Positions 59,066 through 64,000 of a stretch of DNA of 64,000 nt are shown in pieces. Position numbers and translations under genes: made by a program. Origin of the DNA: Candidatus Defluviilinea proxima (lineage in GTDB: Bacteria > Chloroflexota > Anaerolineae > Anaerolineales > Villigracilaceae). Where the stretch lies: positions 3,177,501-3,241,500 of the forward strand of contig JADKIW010000001.1 in the NCBI GenBank assembly GCA_016721115.1, written 5' to 3'. Under the pieces are notes generated by a model, which saw only the letters and a program-made list of their open reading frames with translations, had not been told where the DNA came from and ran no database searches. The stretch's first letter is position 1. Every line of letters starts with the position of its first letter.

Positions 59066-59071
59066 TATAAT
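59066..59071 (+). promoter_or_regulatory. -10 box for the TIR-FGE gene
   Basis: TATAAT preceded by TG (CTGTATAAT) lies 29 nt upstream of ATG 59101. A GGGGAAG stretch before the ATG may serve as ribosome site. Confidence 0.5.
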
Positions 59072-59100
59072 GTTTGAAATTCTAACTCCCGGGGAAGCCC

Positions 59101-60342
59101 ATGACCGTAACTCGTAAACTCAAAGTGTTTCTTTGCCATGCGTCACAAGATAAGCCTGCCGTTCGCAAGCTGTATGCACGCCTCAACTCTGAACCGTGGA
59201 TTGATCCATGGCTGGATGAAGAACGACTCTTACCCGGTATGGATTGGGATTTGGAGATCCAAAAGGCCTTGCGCGAAGCGGATATGATCATCGTGTGTCT
59301 CTCGAGTGAATCGGTTGCCAAAGAGGGATATGTGCAAAGGGAGTTCAAACGTGCGTTGAGCTATGCGGAAGAGAAGCCCGATGGCACGATCTACATCATT
59401 CCGCTGCGGCTGAATGAATGTACGCCTCCAACCAAGTTTCAGCAATGGCAGTGGGTGGACTATTTCGCAGATGGTTCCGATGGCAAATTGTTCAAGTCCC
59501 TGCGCTTGCGAGCGGAGAAGTTGGGTGTGGACTTTCCAAAATCTGTGAGCGAACCATCAGCGCCAATGTCAAAACCTGTCATTGTTGAATCGGAGCCTTC
59601 CAGCTTCACCTCGGGCGGACGTCCATTCTTTACCTTTGGTGGCATGGACTTTGTCAAAGTCAAAGGCGGGGATTTTTACATGGGTTCCGACGATGTCGAA
59701 TTTGCCAGCCCGCAACATCTCATCTATCAATTGGATTATGATTTTTATATCGGGCGCTACCCTGTCACAAATCAAGAATACTCGCTATATGTGCGTGATA
59801 CGGGAAGTCCGATTGTGATGAAGAAAGATATGGCTAGGCATCCTGTTTCGAACGTCTCATTTGTTGATGCACATGGATTTGTGGCCTGGCTCAATAAAAA
59901 ACAAGCAGATGACCTGCCGACAGGATATGTGTTCCGTTTGCCGTCTGAAGCAGAGTGGGAGAAGGCTGCACGTGGTGAAGAAGGGAATGAATTCCCATGG
60001 GGGAACCGTTTTGATCCGCGACGATGTAACTCTCTCGAAAGTGGTGTAGGCGGGACAACGCCGGTTGGTGCATATTCTCCGCAAGGGGATAGCGCCTTCG
60101 GCGCGGCCGATATGGCTGGCAATGTTTGGGAATGGACGAGAAGCTTATCGCGAGGTTATCCATACACTTTTGGCGATGAGCGCGAAAGCGATGTCGTGCT
60201 TGGCTCATCTCATTATGTCTTACGGGGTGGGTCATTTAAAAGCGACAAGGAGTTTGTTCGTTGTGTCGTTCGCACAGCACAATATCCGCCATATAAAGAT
60301 ATTGATTTTGGCTTTCGGGTTGCGATTTGCCCTGTAAAGTAG
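59101..60342 (+). CDS. TIR domain fused to an FGE-sulfatase-like domain
   Basis: 413 residues. Residues ~6-130 are a TIR domain (LKVFLCHASQDK, DPWLDEERLLPGMDW, IIVCLSSESVAKEGYVQREF), with Glu81 in the catalytic position of NADase TIRs. Residues ~178-412 match the formylglycine-generating enzyme fold: VKGGDFYMGSDD, YEIGRYPVTNQEY-like FYIGRYPVTNQEY, FRLPSEAEWEKAARG, FGAADMAGNVWEWT, LRGGSFKSDKEF. Both catalytic cysteines of true FGE are absent (the usual SFxC-xxxYC reads SFKSDKEFV). The domain is therefore probably a binding or sensor module, as in other lectin-fold FGE proteins. Likely a signalling or defence receptor. Confidence 0.9.
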   Translation: MTVTRKLKVFLCHASQDKPAVRKLYARLNSEPWIDPWLDEERLLPGMDWDLEIQKALREADMIIVCLSSESVAKEGYVQREFKRALSYAEEKPDGTIYIIPLRLNECTPPTKFQQWQWVDYFADGSDGKLFKSLRLRAEKLGVDFPKSVSEPSAPMSKPVIVESEPSSFTSGGRPFFTFGGMDFVKVKGGDFYMGSDDVEFASPQHLIYQLDYDFYIGRYPVTNQEYSLYVRDTGSPIVMKKDMARHPVSNVSFVDAHGFVAWLNKKQADDLPTGYVFRLPSEAEWEKAARGEEGNEFPWGNRFDPRRCNSLESGVGGTTPVGAYSPQGDSAFGAADMAGNVWEWTRSLSRGYPYTFGDERESDVVLGSSHYVLRGGSFKSDKEFVRCVVRTAQYPPYKDIDFGFRVAICPVK

Positions 60343-60343
60343 T

Positions 60344-60385
60344 GAAAAACCTCTGAGTTGTCAATTCCTCAGAGGTTTTCATTTG
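60344..60385. terminator. Bidirectional terminator between TIR-FGE and pyrG
   Basis: A 13-bp stem (60344-60357 with 60368-60380) with AAAACCTCTGAG arms and flanking A/T runs serves both convergent genes. Confidence 0.85.
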
Positions 60386-60396
60386 CCAACTACTTT

Positions 60397-62025
60397 CTAT
60401 TTCTTTTTCCCATTCCCGTTCGTGTGCTTTTCCTTTGCCGCCTTGATGAGACCCGCAAACAACGGATGTGGCTTCATCGGGCGTGACAAAAACTCAGGGT
60501 GGAATTGGCTCGCCACCATGAAGGGATGATCCTTGATCTCGGCGATCTCTACCAGCTTGCCATCCGGCGACATGCCAGAGAAGATCATGCCTCCCTTTTC
60601 AAAATCTTCTTTGTACTTGTTATTGAACTCAAAGCGATGACGGTGACGTTCTTGAACCAGTTCCGTACCATAGGCATCCGCGGCCTTTGAGCCTGTTTGT
60701 AATTCACAAGGATACAACCCAAGCCGCATTGTCCCACCCATATCGGTGATGTCACGTTGATCGAGCATCAGATCAATGACCGGGTATTCCGTGCTTCGGT
60801 CGAACTCTGCTGAGTTGGCATCTTCGTGATTTAGCACGCCACGCGCAAAGTCAATGCACATGGTCTGCATGCCCAAGCACAGACCGAGATACGGCACCTT
60901 GTGCTCACGTGCATATCGTGCCGCCAGCACTTTCCCTTCGATGCCACGTGACCCGAATCCGCCGGGGACGAGGATTGCATCAGCACCTTGAACAGTTTCC
61001 CAGCCTTTGTCTTTTTCCAGGTCGGCGGAATGTACCCAGCCGATCTCCACTTCCACTTCATTGGCAAGCGCGGCATGTTTTAGCGCCTCACGCACGGACA
61101 TGTACGCATCTTGTAACTCAACATACTTCCCAACCAATGCTACTTTGACCGTTGGTTTTTCCTTCCGTACACGTTCCACTAATTTTTCCCATGCCTTCAT
61201 ATCAGGTTTACTGGTTGCCTTCATGTTCAACTTTTCAACCAGATAATCGCCAACGCCTGCGCGTTCCAATAACAACGGGACTTCATACAACACGTCGCTT
61301 GTCACCATGGGAACAACGGCTTCTTTGTCCACATCGCAGAATGTAGCGATCTTGTCGCACAGTTCACGGTCTATTGGGTAATCTGAACGAGCAATGATCA
61401 TGTTGGGAGAAATACCGATGGAACGAAGCGCCGCCACCGAATGTTGTGTGGGTTTGGTCTTGATCTCACCGGTCGCGCCGATGTAGGGGAGCCATGTCAC
61501 ATGGATGAAGTACACGTTTTCGCGTCCGACCTCGTTACGTAACTGCCTCAATGCTTCGAGAAATGGCTGTGACTCGATATCGCCCACCGTCCCGCCGATC
61601 TCGACGATCACAACATCTGCCTCGGTCTCTTTACCGATGGATGCTACACGTCTCTTGATCTCATTGGTGATATGAGGAATAACTTGAATCGTGCCTCCGA
61701 GAAAATCACCGCGACGTTCCTTGCTGATGATCTCTGCATAGATCTGTCCGCTGGTGAAATTGCTGGAACGGCTGAGGCGTATGTCAATGAATCTTTCGTA
61801 GTGCCCAAGATCAAGGTCCGTTTCTGCGCCGTCATCAAGGACGTACACCTCTCCATGTTGGTATGGGCTCATTGTGCCCGGATCCACATTGATATAGGGG
61901 TCCAGTTTTTGCACGGCCACTTTGAAGCCGCGCTCTTTGAGAAGAAGTCCTGTTGCGGCAGCAGTCACGCCCTTGCCAACTGATGAAACAACTCCGCCCG
62001 TATAGAATAAATATTTTGTCGTCAT
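60397..62025 (-). CDS. pyrG: CTP synthase (glutamine-hydrolysing)
   Basis: 542 residues, the full length of the family. It makes CTP from UTP using glutamine nitrogen. The N-terminal synthetase domain has GGVVSSVGKGVTAAATG and DPGTMSPYQHGEV. The C-terminal glutaminase has the triad region LCLGMQ (Cys) and QFHPEF (His-Glu). The C-terminus ends in KEKHTNGNGKKK. It is the last step of pyrimidine nucleotide synthesis and complements the salvage phosphorylase at 7 kb. Confidence 0.98.
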   Translation of the reverse strand: MTTKYLFYTGGVVSSVGKGVTAAATGLLLKERGFKVAVQKLDPYINVDPGTMSPYQHGEVYVLDDGAETDLDLGHYERFIDIRLSRSSNFTSGQIYAEIISKERRGDFLGGTIQVIPHITNEIKRRVASIGKETEADVVIVEIGGTVGDIESQPFLEALRQLRNEVGRENVYFIHVTWLPYIGATGEIKTKPTQHSVAALRSIGISPNMIIARSDYPIDRELCDKIATFCDVDKEAVVPMVTSDVLYEVPLLLERAGVGDYLVEKLNMKATSKPDMKAWEKLVERVRKEKPTVKVALVGKYVELQDAYMSVREALKHAALANEVEVEIGWVHSADLEKDKGWETVQGADAILVPGGFGSRGIEGKVLAARYAREHKVPYLGLCLGMQTMCIDFARGVLNHEDANSAEFDRSTEYPVIDLMLDQRDITDMGGTMRLGLYPCELQTGSKAADAYGTELVQERHRHRFEFNNKYKEDFEKGGMIFSGMSPDGKLVEIAEIKDHPFMVASQFHPEFLSRPMKPHPLFAGLIKAAKEKHTNGNGKKK

Positions 62026-62043
62026 ACACTTCCTTTCATGAAA

Positions 62044-62069
62044 TACCCCTCTTCTTTAGGAGAGGGGTA
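62044..62069. terminator. Hairpin upstream of pyrG
   Basis: Arms TACCCCTCT/AGAGGGGTA with an 8-nt loop, 19 bp upstream of the pyrG ATG. It could be an attenuator or terminator; no T-run is present. Confidence 0.4.
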
Positions 62070-62086
62070 GTCTGGGGGTTAAATTA

Positions 62087-62116
62087 GATGGGGAGGGCGT
62101 TGAAGCCCTCCCCATC
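62087..62116 (-). terminator. Hairpin after the roadblock gene
   Basis: A 12-bp perfect stem GATGGGGAGGGC/GCCCTCCCCATC with a 6-nt loop, followed on the minus strand by TAATTTAACC. It probably ends the roadblock gene transcript before pyrG. Confidence 0.55.
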
Positions 62117-62157
62117 GGGGAATACTTGGTGTGAAAGTCGTTGACCGTGACGTTGGT

Positions 62158-62532
62158 TCATCCGACCAGTTTAGTGAGATCTTCGGCCGCACGCCGCATC
62201 TCAAGGAAGATCATGCCTAGTTTGGCATCCTGGCGAGCCAAGGCTGTCAATACAGCTTCATCACCGACCGAGGTCAAAACAATAGCACCGGCGTCACCTT
62301 TGATATAAACCTGCTCAAGCCCGGCGCGCCCTAATTCGTTGGAAATACGCTCTCCGAGGGAGAGCATCGCGGCCGACATGGCCGATACGCGGTCTTCCTC
62401 CACGCCCTGTTGCAGGGCAGATGCCATAATCAAGCCGTCTACAGAAACAACAGCTGAAGCTTCAATGTCGGGTGCGGCGGCCTGCATGCTGCGCAGGCGC
62501 TCCACCATTTGGTCAGAGCGGGATTTGGACAT
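62158..62532 (-). CDS. Roadblock/LC7 domain protein
   Basis: 124 residues, all one roadblock/LC7 fold: VVSVDGLIMASALQQG in the middle and GAIVLTSVGDEAVLTALAR near the C-terminal half. Bacterial members (MglB type) regulate small Ras-like GTPases in motility and polarity. No MglA-like GTPase gene is in the window, so the partner is unknown. CAGGAG precedes the ATG. Confidence 0.9.
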   Translation of the reverse strand: MSKSRSDQMVERLRSMQAAAPDIEASAVVSVDGLIMASALQQGVEEDRVSAMSAAMLSLGERISNELGRAGLEQVYIKGDAGAIVLTSVGDEAVLTALARQDAKLGMIFLEMRRAAEDLTKLVG

Positions 62533-62695
62533 AATGTATCTCCTGAGTGCGTAGTCCCGTTATAAGCGGGGAAGTCTGCCAAAGTTTACCATACTTCAAA
62601 ATGCAAGAGAATAGCACCGTATATATCGTGAACCATTTGTAAAGAACTTGTTATTCAAGTGTATCTGCTTCCCTAAATTTGACCGTCCTAATGCT

Positions 62696-63100
62696 TCATG
62701 TTAGACCTATTGAAGTCTCTAACTTAAAAAGACGGTATTCAAGCGGCTTGCCTCCTAGCCGACAAGTAATAGTTGCGATGCCGTTTATTACTGTGACTTT
62801 TGTCTGTAATATCTCTAACCATCGCCTTTTATCTTCAAAAGTGGGATTCTCCAACCCTACCGCGACGGCTTCGCGGAATTCCAGCAGGTTATCTATATTG
62901 CGGTCTGTAAGTTCGTAGGATAGGGCTTCCTCTAATCTCACGTTGTGGGTGGTCAATGCCTGATACCGTCTGTTGACTTCGTCGGCTTGTTGCTCCAACT
63001 TTGCGAAGATAATCCCCTTTGCTTTTGGCATTGCCAGCGCAATCGCATCAGCTTCTTTTTCGGTGTCTTTTAATAAGGCTTGTACATGCCGTAATTCCAT
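62696..63100 (-). pseudogene. C-terminal remnant of a serine recombinase
   Basis: 134 residues resemble only the C-terminal end of large serine site-specific recombinases: the coiled helix AKLEQQADEVNRRYQALTT, then DNLLEFREAVAVGLENPTFEDKRRWLEIL and a final KVTVINGIATITCRLGG strand. The catalytic serine domain is missing. An in-frame stop lies ~40 nt upstream of the ATG, so the remainder is lost. A decayed piece of a mobile element or prophage. Confidence 0.7.
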
Positions 63101-63117
63101 TTTAAAGCAGGGGGATG

Positions 63118-63259
63118 TTTGGAATAACTATCAACATCCACGACCTCCACTACGCCGGCAGTCTCCTCGCGGCGAATCAAATCCCCGTCAGGGTCCAGCC
63201 GCGGGCATGGAGGGCAGGGTCAATCAATTTGGCGCGTGTGTCAGCTTCTGAGAGGGCAT
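63118..63259 (-). pseudogene. Decayed N-terminus of a type I restriction HsdR subunit
   Basis: On the minus strand, reading in two frames gives SEADTRAKLIDPALHARGWT then DLIRREETAGVVEVVD, which matches the N-terminus common to type I restriction-modification HsdR proteins (xEADTRAxLIDPxL...GWxEDLIRREE). The ATG (63259) and frame are disrupted by indels and the helicase and nuclease domains are absent. The fragment ends ~20 bp before the recombinase relic. Confidence 0.55.
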
Positions 63260-63458
63260 GATGATTCCTGGTGGGTTAGGTTAAGTATACCGAGTTTTAG
63301 TCTAAAGAGATGAAACCTGGAAGATGTAACCAATTTGTGACATCTGATACCTTGTAATCAGTAATTTATCTTGCTTATAATATTTGTGTAATTATCTAAT
63401 CAGATAATGCAATTTTATCAGGGAGGGACACTCTTTCTCCCCAAGGGAGTTTCCAGAG

Positions 63459-64000
63459 ATGATTATAAAAAATAAGTTTCAAAAACTGATAACGATTACC
63501 TTAATATTTAATATGTTGTTCTCAGCCATCCAGCCTGTTACTGTATCCGCCCAGAGCGGTGATGGTATCAGGCGCCAATTCAATGCACAAAGTAGTCGGG
63601 TCAGTTTCATAGGTCCAGAAAGTGGACGCGTGCTTTCGGCTTCCAGAATTTTGGGTGCGTTTGCTCGTCCTCAAGATCCGGGCAGGGCTTTGGTAAATAA
63701 ATTTGCTCCTGAATTTGGGGTCACGAATCCTGCACGCGATCTGTCTGAGATGAAATCTGTCCGCGCTGAGGATGGGCGTCTGACTGTTCGTTACCAACAA
63801 GAATATAACGGAATTCCAGTGATGGGCGGGGAATTGATCGTGAACACGAATGACAAGGGCGACTTGTATTCGATGAACGGAGAGGTATCGCCCAATCTTT
63901 CGCTTCTAACCGACCCGGTGATCGATGCGTCGCAAGCGACAGAAACCGCTCTTGGAGCGATGGCAAAATGGTATCAGGCATCTCCCGAAGAATTTGTTGT
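63459..64000 (+). CDS. Secreted protein with thermolysin/fungalysin-type propeptide (3' end outside window)
   Basis: 180 codons to the right edge, still open. An N-terminal signal peptide (LITITLIFNMLFSAIQPVTVSA) is followed by the propeptide pattern of M4/M36 metallopeptidases: the FTP-type segment VRYQQEYNGIPVMGGELIVNTN and the beginning of a PepSY-like domain. Catalytic HExxH would lie beyond the window, so peptidase activity is inferred. It may be a thermolysin-like protease or a larger adhesin with that prodomain. GGGAGT precedes the ATG. Confidence 0.75.
   Translation, partial: MIIKNKFQKLITITLIFNMLFSAIQPVTVSAQSGDGIRRQFNAQSSRVSFIGPESGRVLSASRILGAFARPQDPGRALVNKFAPEFGVTNPARDLSEMKSVRAEDGRLTVRYQQEYNGIPVMGGELIVNTNDKGDLYSMNGEVSPNLSLLTDPVIDASQATETALGAMAKWYQASPEEFV

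Noticed and set aside
63114..63262. Plus-strand ORF beginning MFGITINIHDLHYAG
   Set aside because: No ribosome site and no recognisable domain; the opposite strand shows the HsdR-like remnant.
1..64000. CRISPR array, diversity-generating retroelement or intact transposase
   Set aside because: No regularly spaced short repeats, no reverse transcriptase ORF and no transposase ORF were found in the window.

Overview
The window looks like a chromosomal segment of a Chloroflexota bacterium, most likely class Anaerolineae. This is an inference from gene content and style. Several lipoproteins and anchored proteins carry Pro/Thr-rich linkers behind the lipobox or membrane anchor. There are large TIR-WD40, TIR-FGE and TPR proteins, a DUF1385 protein, a roadblock protein, DUF3048 and GT87 proteins, and mid-range GC. 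No rRNA, CRISPR array or intact transposon is visible. One tRNA, Val(CAC), is present.

Layout. 1-6.9 kb (minus strand): a TIR-transmembrane-WD40 receptor that runs off the left edge, a cysteine peptidase with three SH3-like domains, a histidine phosphatase, a lipoprotein alpha/beta hydrolase and a small membrane protein. 7-12.3 kb (plus): pyrimidine-nucleoside phosphorylase, a TPR/repeat protein split by an in-frame TAA, and ndk. 12.3-20.9 kb (mostly minus): EamA and GT87 membrane proteins, rsfS (probable CTG start), thpR, a CheY-like regulator, a DUF1684 gene (plus), a sigma factor with a small zinc-binding candidate anti-sigma factor, tRNA-Val, an M23/LysM peptidase, an MFS exporter and a SRAP/YedK protein. 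20.9-31.2 kb (minus): a 1174-residue hybrid sensor kinase, a frameshifted selB, a coiled-coil protein and a three-gene membrane module resembling the proton-pumping arm of complex I. 31.3-43.2 kb (mostly plus): DUF3048 lipoprotein, zinc-ribbon protein, menC, a frameshifted CapA-like gene, a cyclase-family hydrolase, a frameshifted membrane-anchored protein, DUF309, and a MoxR/DUF58/DUF4129 cluster. 43.2-50.3 kb (minus) is the most accessory-looking part: a TPR protein, an ICMT-like methyltransferase, a HEPN plus PD-(D/E)XK candidate defence nuclease, a discoidin-domain protein bracketed by an ~85 bp direct repeat, an acyltransferase, a GNAT protein and a P-loop kinase-like protein. 50.5-62.5 kb: PHP-domain protein, secG, an oligopeptide-binding protein, an M20 peptidase, DUF1385, a GGDEF protein, a NAGPA-type protein, a Cas4/RecB-like nuclease, a TIR-FGE fusion, pyrG and a roadblock protein. 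62.6-64 kb holds relics of a serine recombinase and a type I restriction HsdR subunit, then the start of a secreted protein with a thermolysin-type propeptide.

Themes. (1) Candidate conflict or signalling proteins: two TIR proteins with different sensor domains, HEPN-nuclease, Cas4-like nuclease, and restriction and recombinase relics. They are dispersed, so no single obvious defence operon emerges. (2) Four coding disruptions: three look like single-base losses in G/C-rich runs (selB, CapA, the 37.4 kb gene) and one is an in-frame TAA (TPR protein). Assembly error must be excluded before calling these pseudogenes. (3) Several families of palindromic repeats sit in the gaps, and one sits inside a coding sequence. 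(4) At least five genes have a -10 box so close to the ATG that leaderless or near-leaderless transcripts are likely.
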